Positions 18,126-26,554 of a stretch of 26,554 bases of DNA are shown here, piece by piece; the stretch's first letter is position 1, and every line of letters starts with the position of its first letter. The notes under the pieces were generated by a model that was not told where the DNA came from, made no database searches, and saw nothing but the letters and a program-made list of their open reading frames with translations. The stretch lies in the NCBI GenBank assembly GCA_003118195.1, contig BEXV01001044.1, positions 92,082-118,635 of the forward strand, given 5' to 3'. The position numbers and the translations under genes were made by a program. The stretch comes from Hemicentrotus pulcherrimus. Its lineage: Eukaryota > Echinodermata > Echinoidea > Camarodonta > Strongylocentrotidae.

Positions 18126-21100
18126 CTACAGAATAACACAATGTATAGCAATTAGAATCCAAGGCTAATCGACTGCCTCTCTTGGTGCACATTGCGATGG
18201 AAGAATAAGAGGCATCAATTTTACTTATAATTTCATCATTTTTAAATCCTTTATAAGTCATTAAAAAATACATTTTGGTGTAATATCGAAGAAAGATGAT
18301 GGAAACCTCATGAATACTAATGGGGCATGGCAAGAAAGTTGCAATCAATTGCAAATCCCCAAAATCAAGCCCAAGTGTTGCGATTAATTCCAAATTTGCA
18401 ATTGATCGCAACTCAACTTTCTTGCAATGCCTCATGAGTAAGAGAGAGAGAAAAAGAGAGAGAGAGAGAGAGAGGGAGAATAAAAGCTAGCTCTAGTTAA
18501 CTTAATTTAATTGTTAAAACTTTAATCCTAACAAAATCCTAGGAAATATAGGAAACTAGTGGGGCGTTGCTAGAAAATTGAGCTGCAGTTGATTGCAAAT
18601 ATCAGTTGCAAATTTTGCAACTTGCAATCAATCACAACCTTCTTGCAACACCCCATAAGACTAACAAATCATTAAAGCCATTTCAATTCACTGTTTTAGC
18701 TGTTCATTTCAGATGCATTCTGTTGAATTTCATCTTTATTTTAATGCTCATTCTGGGCCCCAGTTTCATAAAACTTGTTATCAGTAACAAAGTTCAAAAA
18801 CTGTGATAAGCTACTGAAATGATGGCATTTGATGGGCCATATCAAATTTCACAGTTGTGTGAAAGGCCAAAATGTAAATGACTCTACATTTCAGCAATAT
18901 TTCTTCTTTTGTACACATCTTACTTGTTTTTTGCATATTTACTGCAAAATTACAGGAGGTGTTAACCAGGATTAGCCTTCAAGTTTATGACTAACAGGCT
19001 TAAAGATAAAGTTGAGTTCTGGTCATGTGATTGCATTGTGAAAGAAACGGTATGGAATCTATCAGAAAAGGTTGATCATCTAGTATATAAGCATTCGTGT
19101 GTATTGCAAGGTTCTGGAATCATCAAAATGATAAGAAATTTGGCAAAATCTTGGCAAAGTTACAAGCATTTGCTATGTGCAGACTTGTAAGCCCATTCCA
19201 AGGTATTTCCATATCTGGTGTCAGCAAATTATGACCTTCTGCACCCAGCGTGGTCACTGACATGTGGTTATCTCATCAAATCAGCTCTCATTTAACATAA
19301 GAGAAAGGGGACCATGGCGGACCAACGATCACCGAATAGACATTGTTTGCTATATAGAGAACGCAAGTAGCTATAAGTAGTGCCAGTGGGGGAATTATTT
19401 TTTTATGATATAATTTCCAATGGATGGTTTACCTGGTTAGCATAGAAGTGTCCCTCCAGCTTGACGACTACATCTCCACTGTTGTTTCCATTTTGGTTAT
19501 TGCTATCTGTTGGTGGTTCAGGGGTGCCGCTGCCCTCATCTCCAGCTCCGTCCCCCCTGCGTCGTGGGACCTCAACACGAGCTCCGGTAACACGCTGTAG
19601 CTCCCTCACCTACACAGACATGGTCGTTTAAATAAGATTATGTTTTTCCATGGTGCATGCAACACTTTGAACATATAGCATCATCCAGGGACCCATTTCA
19701 CAAAGCATCTTTACACTGACAAATGACAAAAATCAGTGCTGATAACCAATCAGAAGCAAGGATTTCACTGACTTACAACAAAAACTGAAATTTGTCACTG
19801 ATGACATATTTTGTGAAAGGGTCCCAGATTTTCAATAACTTTAATACAAAGTATGAACTAAAACTATTCTTTGAAGTATGGTTCCAGCCTGACCAACATT
19901 TGATAATCAAACAAAATGTGAGAAAGTTATGAATTTGTGAAAGTTGTAATCACTAGTATAGGTATGGGCTCTTCAAATTGGCTCAATTGGAAATGTCTCT
20001 GTGATGAAGTAGAGGACAACAATATATGCTAACCATGATATATTTTGGATATTTTCCCAAGGAAGAAGGTACTTAGGAGAAAAACAGAAATCTATGATAT
20101 TTTTGTACATGACACATAGGAGAGCGATCCACTTACCAAATCCACTGACCAAACTGCCAATTTGAGATTCCCTTAGACTTGGTGATTTCATAATTCAAAC
20201 ATTCACAAACTTTCTTCATTCTGTAGCTTCCTGCTTCCATTTTTGCTTCCATACAAATAAACTTATAACAAGGGTTAGATTGCCCTTTTACAAGCAAACT
20301 GTCATCAAGGAAATGGCTAGGCTGCTCGTACAGCAAAAACGGCAAATAAGTTGGATTAAAGATAAAATTGAACGTACCCTTTGTCCCCTCTTGCCGATGA
20401 TGCGACCAACAAGTTGAGATGGTACAGCAATCTCTGACCTTAGATGAACCTCTCCACTGCCTAGGATTCCCTCAGAGCGGATTCTATCATAAATGTAAAA
20501 CTGAGCACGCCACTGAGATTCGGGAGTTCCAATGATCTTCACACAACGCTCATTGCTATCCTCATTGCCAGCTGGTGCAATCTAGTTGGACAAAAGGTCG
20601 ATAACATTTTATTGATCAAAAACAAAATATGGACAAAGTCCCAACAACAGCTATAACAGTGTTTGATGTTATATCAATTCTCATCTATCTACTCTATCCT
20701 TTAAAAAATTTGAATGACTTGAAGTTCAAAGTGGATGTTATATTAGGGGCACATGATCACCTCATCACAATTGTGAAAAGAAGACAGCTACAGTTGTTTG
20801 GGCATGTAACTAGATGGGAGAAGAAAGAGGGGCGGACCAACTAGGACATGGACCGATATCATGAAGCAGTGGATAGGAATGTCATTTAAACAGCTAACTA
20901 GAACAGCTGAAGACAGGATGGAGAACCTGTTTCTCAAGGTCCATTACATTGCACCCCCCCCCCCCCCCAACAGCCTCCAAGCTTTGGGACATACATATAG
21001 GGCATTGCAATCAATTGCAAATCCTCCAAATCAAGCGTAAGTATTGCGATTAATTGCAAATTTGCAATTGATCGCAACTCAACCTTCTTGCAACGCCCCT

Positions 21101-24100
21101 TTAGTAAGAGAGAGACAGAGAGTGAGTGAGAGGGAGAGAGAGAGAGAGAGGGGGGGGGGGGGAGAATAAAAGCTAGATCTAATTTAATTGTGAAAACTTC
21201 CAATCCGAACAAAATCTTAGGAAATTTAGTAGACTTGTGGGGCGCTTCAAGAAAGTTGAGTTGCAATCGATTGCAAATATCAGTTGCCAATTCTGCCAGT
21301 TGCAATCAATCGCAACTTTCTGGCAACGCCCCATTAGATAAATAGATTACAAAATGCAAGATACACAGCTTGATGGATGGAATGATCTACTAATTATACA
21401 GGCTCACCCTGATGGTAGCATTTGAGGCACGAGCAGTGTTCCTGATGTTCTTTCCTCCAACTCCGATGAGGGCTCCTACAGCTTCCCTGGGCACAAACAG
21501 GTACGTCGTCTCACTAGGCTCTTGGTTCTAAACACAACAAATCAATGTCACATTTATTTCACAAACTTTGTTGTTCATATAATATGTTGTCTTTATACAA
21601 ACATACCAGAGATTTCTACTATTTAAACATTGTTGCCAACCATTCCTTTTTGTTTGCCTTCAAGCTATTGTTTTGGATATAGTGGTTTATACATGTACTT
21701 ACACCAAGTTTGAGGTTCAAGTCTCAAATGATCAAGATATCATGACAATGAACAAAAATCAAGATGAATGTAAGTATAGCAACCTTGGAAATAATGGGAC
21801 CGGTCGAGCACTACAGCCCATATATATGCCTGGTGCCCATCAATAAAAAATAACATAATTGTAGAATCCATGTAGAAAACATGTTAGTAAGCACTGTAAG
21901 CAGACTCCCTTGCCACATCACAATGATAGTACGCTTTCTGGTCACTTCAATTTTTCCTTCAAAAGCATATACAGTCAAACATGCTTTAGTGACCACCTGT
22001 CTACAAAGACCACATTTTTTCTTTCTCTTGAAAATGGTTTCTAATTGAAACCATGTACTACAGGCAACTGTACATAAAGACTACTTTTCCTGTCTACCTT
22101 AGCAAGTCTTTATAGACAGGTTTCACTGTACAACTATTAATTCTATAAGGACTATATCTATCTAGGGGTCCTGATAGATGATACTCACCATGCCGCCACC
22201 TTGCTGGGGTCCGCCATGTGGCATATTCATTGGGGGCTGGTTAGGATAGTGTGGCTGTATAAAGAAAATGAGACGTATTAATAAAATACCTGCCCATCAC
22301 TCATCACTTGATTTTCTTCATTTCAAACAGGAGTACATTTATGGACTAAAGGGAAAACATGGTATGTTGTTCTTTCAATAATCTCAAATCATTCAAGTTT
22401 TTCAGTTCATAAACTGCTTCATCTTGGTATTTCCCAACAAAAGTATAAAAAATATGATGGTAAATTGGAGAGAGGTGACCAACAAACTTTACAAGGACTT
22501 CTGAGATACTTACTCCACCATCAAAGGGTCCTCCCGGTCCTCCATGTCCTCCATAGTGTGGTCCTGGTGGACCCTGTTGTCCAGGATGATGCATACCACC
22601 TGACATGAGAGACATGTGATTCAGGCCAGGGAACAGATCGTGCTGCTGTGGTTGAAGGTTCTGGATGTAGCTCTCGTAGGCTTTACGGAGCTTCTTGCTG
22701 ATCAATGCTTCAGCAGCAATGCACTGCTCTGGGGTACCGTAGATTGTCACGGTGCGCTCAGGGTTGAACACCGTCAGGTCTTGGATCCTGAACCAAAGAA
22801 ATGTCACTTCTTTATTTAATGATCTTTTCTACCTCTTTTCTAACTCTAAAGACCCGGAGTCTGAGATGTGCAATTCCATGTATATTGTACAGGACATCCA
22901 GATAGTGTTGATGAAGAATACAATTATAGAGCACCATTTTCATTTTGCAAAATGCCCAAAGCACTGGAAGAGTACATAAACAATTGAAGTGCTTTCATTG
23001 CATGGCGATGTCAGAAGGAAACATTGGTTTATAGTCATATCAAGCAATTTGGTCTTTTCACCTTTTTTTTTTGGGGGGGGGGAGACAGAGTATGGATGAA
23101 ATTATTGTACAGAACATCATTCATAGAATGACTCAGAGAAGACACAATTATTTATTGCTTGCAACTCCTATCTAATATCTTAATTTCCCTTGAATTGGCT
23201 CATTCAAGATGTGATATTATGATTTCATTATCCCCATTTGTGTTGTATATTTTATCCTGACTAGCTGCTTCTTCTGTATGCTACGATATCATTTTGTACT
23301 GCTCTCAAGTAGCCATCTTATGATCTTCCCCTCCCCTTTATTAGCATCATACAATCAAGTATTTTCACAAGAAAAAAAGCTCATAGAGAAATGGTACAAG
23401 TAAACATACACACATTATAGGAGAATGAGAACTTACAGAGAGACTGTGACCTTGGCCTTGGAATCTTCCATAATGCTGTTAATTGAGGATCCGCTCTTTC
23501 CAATCAGACGGCCGACCAGGGCATTGTGAGCCAACACTTTCAGAGGCATATCACTGCATGTCAAAGAAGAGGGGAAAACATCTTAAATCATCCTCTTCCA
23601 TACCGTCCAATGTTGTATCAAACAGAAAAATAAGAATACTAATGGTATCAATGTAAACATCTAAAAACTATCCTTATAGGAATAAGCCCTTGCACTTAAA
23701 GACCAGGATAAGAGGAGTTCATGTCTTCAACATGATTTTTATAAATAATGTATTTTAAGTAGTGCCCCAAGGGAGATTAGAAATTCATTATATTTTTGTA
23801 CACAACAAGTGGAAAGGCTATCCTGGACTACATTAAAATCCACTGACCAAACTGCCAATTTCAGATTTGCATTGACTTAGTGATCTCATATTTCAAAAAT
23901 ACTTTTTAATATTGGTCAATTTATTTCAGACTTTCGCCAAATCTTTTTTTTCTGCCTTCATACAAATGAACTTATTACAAGGGTTGGATTGCCATTTAGG
24001 TAAGTTGGGTTTGATATGGTATACTTGCATATCGTACGGGAGTCTTCACTTAATTTGTGGTAAGTAGGGTTTGAGAGGTTAAGCTCACTTAATGTCTCAA

Positions 24101-25465
24101 CTCAACTTGAAATAAGAAGGATTTGATAAAATGTTCTCAGATATGAGAATCTACACTCCATGTGAGACGAGTATATTTTGACAGGATATGCTTACATATA
24201 GGGCTAAGTCGGGATTGATCAGGTACACATTTATTAAATAGGATTGCTGGGATATGCTTACGTGTGAGATTCTTCGCTGCTTTCCTTGATCATGACTTCA
24301 ACGATCTTCCTGATCGTCTCTGTCACTTGCTGGGGCTCTCCACAGATTGTTACGGCCTGTAAAACAAAGAAGTCAGAGTTATACTACATTTCAAACATAA
24401 CATAACATTGACCGTCAGTGAACGTCTGCAGTACATACAACATTCAATGTCAATGCATGTAGCGCATGTACACATTCGTCATAGAATTCAATGCCATTGC
24501 AAGATACAGAAGAAGAAAAAAGAGAAAAGAAGAGAAGAAAAAAAAAAACAGCTGCACATGGTATCTTGCCGGCTTTGATACACAGTGCAATTGTGTACTT
24601 AATCAGTTACTGAATCTGCAAATTCAAATCATCACACGATTATTATTATTTTATTGATTTTTTTGGTCACAGAGGGAGGCACAGTGCACCTTTATTGGCT
24701 TTAAGTTCACACAAGACAGTAATAGCAAAAGCACAAGATAGCTGTCTAGCTCATCTGAGTCAGTGTCTAGACTTTCCTTCCTGCCTTTAGCTATGTGTAA
24801 TGTACAAGTCATTAATAAGATGAAATGCTTGATAAGAGACTAAACGCAACATTCATCCTCCCTAGACTGCTCTGAACTGAAAGGCAGTACACATGCTTAA
24901 ACAAAGGCACGAATACAGAGATTTTATGTTTTTAATCAATTTTTGGAACCAAACTACCAGTTTACAAAATATGTGTGATTTACACTTCTTAAGTCGGATT
25001 TTGAATAAGTCGAACTATTCTTTGTGTGATTCCAACAAATTCGACTTCTGCAGAGTTTATATATATATATATATATGTCTTATTCATTTACCTTTTTTAT
25101 TTGTTTACCTATTTCTTACTTTCTTTCTTTGTGGAAGGGGGTGTTCAAAGTATTACGCTATGCTCTTGTGTATCCACTAAGTGAACATCGTACTGGGCCT
25201 CGTCTTATAAAGAGTTGATTTCAATCACAACTATGTACATAAGAGATAGGAGACTGCAAACTTGCGACCGACTTACGATGGTAGGATCAATCAATCATAA
25301 CTCTTTATAAGACGGGGCCCTGGTTGTGCATTACCTCAGACAGAAACAAAAATTAAGATTTCTCGCTTATCGATTGAATTTCTACAAAAAAAACAAGAAA
25401 GGTTTCACTTATTGACCTGTACCTTCTCTGATGATCCAATGTTGTCCTTTCGGTGAATGTCAACC
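17949..25465 (-). CDS. IGF2BP: IGF2 mRNA-binding protein (IMP/VICKZ family), 3' nine coding exons, partial at 5' end
   Basis: Cytoplasmic RNA-binding protein of the IMP/IGF2BP/Vg1RBP family, which binds, localises and stabilises target mRNAs. Joined on the minus strand: 25465-25423, 24356-24262, 23553-23437, 22787-22514, 22254-22189, 21527-21408, 20581-20378, 19609-19433, 18125-17949; 423 full residues plus TAA at 17951-17949. Domains in the partial protein: end of KH1 (1 to about 33), KH2 (about 47-125, GKSG 64-67), Gly/Pro/His-rich linker (about 138-198), KH3 (about 204-275, GVGG 220-223), KH4 (about 288-378, GKRG 301-304), then RG-rich and Gln-rich tail. The IQDLTVFNPERT and GHFYANQAAQRRI segments are diagnostic. 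Two RRMs and the start of KH1 are upstream of the window. All introns GT-AG. The likely 3' UTR has let-7 sites. Which vertebrate paralogue is closest cannot be said. Confidence 0.96.
18321..18655. mobile_element. MITE-like element, TGGGGC-TTGCAA ends (copy 1)
   Basis: Starts TGGGGCATGGCAAGAAAGTT and ends AACCTTCTTGCAACACCCCA, inverted ends of about 20-35 bp. Interior has AATTGCAAAT motifs in both orientations, a GA microsatellite and GGGAGAATAAAAGCTAG. A second copy in the same orientation is at 20999-21335. Confidence 0.78.
18751..18785. mobile_element. GGGCCCC-ended element, one end only
   Basis: TGGGCCCCAGTTTCATAAAA resembles the ends of the elements at 25193-25322 and 19687-19826. No clear partner end seen. 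Confidence 0.4.
19433..19609 (-). CDS. IGF2BP: IMP exon, second half of KH4 with enlarged loop
   Basis: Encodes VRELQRVTGARVEVPRRRGD, then a Gly/Asn/Pro-rich insertion, then GDVVVKLEGHFYANQ. The insertion lies between the second and third KH beta strands. Acceptor TGTAG, donor GTAAAC. Confidence 0.94.
19687..19826. mobile_element. Short MITE with GGGACCC ends
   Basis: GGGACCCATTTCACAAAG at the left and the reverse complement of TGGGACCCTTTCACAAAA at the right, about 140 bp with no coding content. Confidence 0.8.
20139..20290 (-). mobile_element. GCAATCCAACC repeat family copy
   Basis: ATCCACTGACCAAACTGCCAA ... ACAAGGGTTAGATTGCC is the reverse complement of the 11327-11452 copy and parallels 23838-23998. 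Confidence 0.7.
20378..20581 (-). CDS. IGF2BP: IMP exon, end of KH3 and start of KH4
   Basis: Encodes IAPAGNEDSNERCVKIIGTP then ESQWRAQFYIYDRIRSEG, and the KH4 opening EIAVPSQLVGRIIGKRGQR. Human KH3 ends [20 protein letters not shown]. Acceptor AACTAG, donor GTACGT. Confidence 0.95.
20748..20934 (+). pseudogene. LINE ORF2 C-terminal remnant
   Basis: One frame reads HDHLITIVKRRQLQLFGHVT, the KRRxLxxFGHVxR motif found after the reverse transcriptase in RTE/CR1-like LINEs. After a frameshift near 20838 a second frame reads RTWTDIMKQWIGMSFKQLTR then TAEDRME, which continues the same family pattern. Decayed, no complete ORF. Antisense to IMP. Confidence 0.6.
20999..21335. mobile_element. MITE-like element, TGGGGC-TTGCAA ends (copy 2)
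   Basis: Direct-orientation copy of 18321-18655 with the same order: AATTGCAAAT motifs, GA/G-run, GGAGAATAAAAGCTAG, then TTGCAATCAATCGCAACTTT and GCCCCA end. Its left end is shortened. Confidence 0.78.
21408..21527 (-). CDS. IGF2BP: IMP exon, first half of KH3
   Basis: Encodes NQEPSETTYLFVPREAVGAL then IGVGGKNIRNTARASNATIR. Aligns with human [23 protein letters not shown]. The GxxG loop is GVGG, without the usual Lys. Acceptor TTTAG, donor GTGAGC. Confidence 0.94.
21528..22188 (-). other. IMP intron with MITE copy
   Basis: Contains the 21970-22130 element; otherwise AT-rich with no recognised feature. Confidence 0.6.
21970..22130. mobile_element. MITE-like element with TACAGT ends (copy 2)
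   Basis: Starts TACAGTCAAACATGCTTTAG, ends CAGGTTTCACTGTA, with AAAGACCAC inside. Shorter than the 9833-10043 copy. Confidence 0.75.
22189..22254 (-). CDS. IGF2BP: IMP linker exon, 66 nt
   Basis: Encodes PHYPNQPPMNMPHGG then PQQGGGM, low-complexity linker only. Phase 0 at both ends, acceptor TACAG, donor GTGAGT, so it could be skipped without a frame change. Confidence 0.85.
22514..22787 (-). CDS. IGF2BP: IMP exon, second half of KH2 and linker
   Basis: Encodes IQDLTVFNPERTVTIYG ... KKLRKAYESYIQNL, then LFPGLNHMSLMSGG and a Gly/Pro/His-rich stretch. IQDLTVFNPERT is the strongest family signature in the window. Donor GTAAGT. Read-through past the donor to 22346 is not coding. Confidence 0.96.
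22788..23436 (-). other. IMP intron, no recognised elements
   Basis: AT-rich with a T-run followed by a G-run at 23063-23082. No protein-like ORF. Confidence 0.55.
23437..23553 (-). CDS. IGF2BP: IMP exon, first half of KH2
   Basis: Encodes DMPLKVLAHNALVGRLIGKSG ... AKVTVS. GKSG is the RNA-contact GxxG loop. Acceptor TGCAG, donor GTAAGT. Human reads [20 protein letters not shown]. Confidence 0.95.
23554..24261 (-). other. IMP intron with repeat copy
   Basis: Contains the 23838-23998 family copy. Around 24000-24120 GTAAGTTGGGTTTGATATGG and related GTAAGTAGGGTTTGA occur, a loose local repeat. Confidence 0.55.
23838..23998 (-). mobile_element. GCAATCCAACC repeat family copy
   Basis: ATCCACTGACCAAACTGCCAA ... 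TACAAGGGTTGGATTGCC: third member with 11327-11452 and 20139-20290. Confidence 0.7.
24262..24356 (-). CDS. IGF2BP: IMP exon, end of KH1 and KH1-KH2 linker
   Basis: Encodes AVTICGEPQQVTETIRKIVE ... ESSEESH and two bases of the next codon. Acceptor TTACAG, donor GTAAGC. Confidence 0.92.
24357..25422 (-). other. IMP intron with MITE and AT microsatellite
   Basis: Contains a purine-rich tract at 24507-24549, a TA run near 25058-25076 and the 25193-25322 element. ORFs here are short and unrecognisable. Confidence 0.55.
25193..25322. mobile_element. Short MITE with GGGCC ends
   Basis: GGGCCTCGTCTTATAAAGAG at the left and the reverse complement of GGGCCCCGTCTTATAAAGAG at the right, one mismatch over about 22 bp; 130 bp in all. 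Confidence 0.85.
25423..25465 (-). CDS. IGF2BP: IMP exon, 43 nt, within KH1
   Basis: Encodes VDIHRKDNIGSSEK (human KIDVHRKEN...AEK) after one base that finishes the previous codon. Acceptor CTACAG, donor GTACAG. Too short for an ORF call. Confidence 0.9.
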
Positions 25466-25591
25466 CTGTAGGGTTAAAACAAAAGAAAAGACCAAGAAAT
25501 AAATCTTCAGGAAAAAAGAACAAGTGCATGAATGTATCAGAATGATCTTCAATCACATTAATATATATATATATGTTTTTGTTTTTAAATA

Positions 25592-25768
25592 TACAGAGTG
25601 AACCTGTCTATAAAGACCACCCAAAGGAGACAAGAAATGTGGTCTGTATAGGCAGGTGGTCTCTATAGACAGGTGCATATATTACATGTTTCAATGAGAA
25701 ACCATTTTCAAGAGAAATAAAAAATGTGGCCTTTGTAGACAGGTGGTCGCTAAACGGGTTCGGCTGTA
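25592..25768. mobile_element. MITE-like element with TACAG ends (copy 3)
   Basis: TACAGAGTGAACCTGTCTAT at the left, GGTGGTCGC ... GGCTGTA at the right, with AAAGACCACC and GGTGGTC pairs inside forming long inverted arms. Confidence 0.72.
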
Positions 25769-26358
25769 TATGATAAAACTATATTTAAAAACACAAAGAA
25801 GGTAAATCAGAGTCAGGGAACTGCTCTGAAAAAGCACAGATCGAATTAGAAAGCTCTCTTTGGTGGGCAGAGGTATGACAATAATATGAATGAACATTGA
25901 GCCACAATCAGTGTCGTTCATTCATTTATTCGCTTTCTTTCTTTTTTTTTACATTCTTTTAAATTCTTTTAAATTCTTATTCTCATATAAACTTTCATGT
26001 TATAAACAAATACAATCTTCAAAAAAGTCTGAATGAAATGACATATTAGATGCCTGAAAGGCTAAATAGCACTTTGGGGGGGCTTCAGAGAATTACAGAA
26101 TTAGCATCAATTTGTTCGCGGGTAAAACCAGTGTCCCAAGTCTGGTGCCAGACAATGTATTAGACATTTGTCTGAGGATATAGAACAGGAGTTTGATTTC
26201 TGAGGCTGTAAGCACCATGCACACTATTGATAAGCAGAACAGGCAACTCTAGTCTGAAAGCCTCAGATGTGTTGATCATTCATTAACAAGTATAACTGTC
26301 TGCTGTTCAGTCAAGCGATCAGCTGATAGCACCCGTTAACTCAAGCTAGATCATGCCT

Positions 26359-26419
26359 AGTTTCATATATATATTTATATATATATGAAACTATATTTAT
26401 ATATATATATATATATATT
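26359..26419. repeat. AT-rich palindrome and (AT)n run
   Basis: AGTTTCATATATATAT at 26359-26374 is complementary to ATATATATATGAAACT at 26377-26392, followed by a further AT run. Confidence 0.85.
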
Positions 26420-26503
26420 AGGCCTGAGTCGAAACGGGTCCCCACCCGGGCCCCGACCGTCGAGCTGAAACCCGGTTTTTAGTTTTCGGGTTTCGGGTTT
26501 TCC
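26420..26503. other. GC-rich CCCGGG/CGGGTTT patch, cut by window edge
   Basis: GGTCCCCACCCGGGCCCCGACC followed by CGGGTTTCGGGTTTT. Sharply richer in G+C than its surroundings. It resembles termini of some nonautonomous DNA transposons, but the rest is beyond the window. Confidence 0.4.
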
Positions 26504-26554
26504 AAAATTAAATTTCACACTGATATTTTGAAATATAGAACTAAAAACATGCAA

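Larger units (their letters stand above)
18126..19432 (-). other. IMP last intron with repeats
   Basis: Holds the 18321-18655 element, a GGGCCCC-type end near 18751, and segments at 19195-19372 shared with the last LSS intron. The ORF at 18987-19190 resembles no protein I know. Confidence 0.6.
19610..20377 (-). other. IMP intron with two repeat elements
   Basis: Contains 19687-19826 and the 20139-20290 family copy, plus an intervening segment (19919-19985) shared with 14130-14203. Confidence 0.6.
20582..21407 (-). other. IMP intron with LINE remnant and MITE
   Basis: Contains the 20748-20934 LINE fragment, a poly-C run at 20953-20968 and the 20999-21335 element. Confidence 0.6.
25466..26554 (-). 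other. Upstream IMP intron to window edge
   Basis: I searched for the KH1 GxxG exon here by its expected reading and did not find it. Contains a MITE, AT repeats and a GC-rich patch at the end. Confidence 0.5.

Noticed and set aside
17912..18155. Leu-, Ala- and Ser-rich ORFs over the IMP tail
   Set aside because: They are other frames of the CAG/CAA glutamine repeat in the true IMP terminal exon.
22346..22807. 153-residue minus-strand ORF taken as one exon
   Set aside because: Acceptor at 22788-22790 and donor at 22513 bound the real exon; both ends of the ORF are intron.
26465..26505. CGGGTTTCGGGTTTT as telomeric repeat
   Set aside because: Only two imperfect units, and animal telomeres are normally TTAGGG; more likely a transposon end.

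Overview
This is a window of animal nuclear DNA: AT-rich, intron-rich and full of short dispersed repeats, with no prokaryotic features. It holds parts of two conserved genes pointing at each other (tail to tail). Repeat content (short GGGCCC-ended inverted-repeat elements, tRNA-derived SINEs) and the way both proteins diverge from vertebrates suggest a marine invertebrate deuterostome, most likely an echinoderm such as a sea urchin. That placement is an inference. The two gene identifications are secure.

Left part, + strand, 22-9816: thirteen exons encoding the C-terminal 481 residues of lanosterol synthase (2,3-oxidosqualene cyclase, LSS), through the stop codon. The N-terminal third lies off the left edge. 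All junctions are GT-AG and in phase. From the catalytic DCTAE motif onward the protein aligns without gaps to human LSS as I remember it. The positions that separate lanosterol from cycloartenol synthases all read as lanosterol type. Introns carry a SINE, a minisatellite, a perfect 21-bp hairpin and, unusually, two separate tandem duplications of a 3' splice junction (before exons 7 and 9).

Middle part, 9817-17948: no coding gene seen. It holds the LSS 3' UTR, which is invaded by an inverted-repeat element starting 17 bp after the stop, then SINE and other repeat copies, then the long 3' UTR of the second gene read on the minus strand. That UTR contains three let-7 seed matches, one with strong extra 3' pairing.

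Right part, - strand, 17949-25465: nine exons encoding the last 423 residues of an IGF2BP/IMP-family RNA-binding protein: end of KH1, KH2, a Gly/Pro/His-rich linker, KH3, KH4 with an enlarged loop, and an RG- and glutamine-rich tail. The RRMs and most of KH1 lie off the right edge. Its introns hold several MITE-like repeats and a LINE remnant.

The two genes have no obvious functional link (sterol synthesis versus mRNA binding); they are convergent neighbours. I found no new multi-gene system. The most interesting signals are the let-7 sites in the IMP 3' UTR and the repeated splice-junction duplications in LSS.
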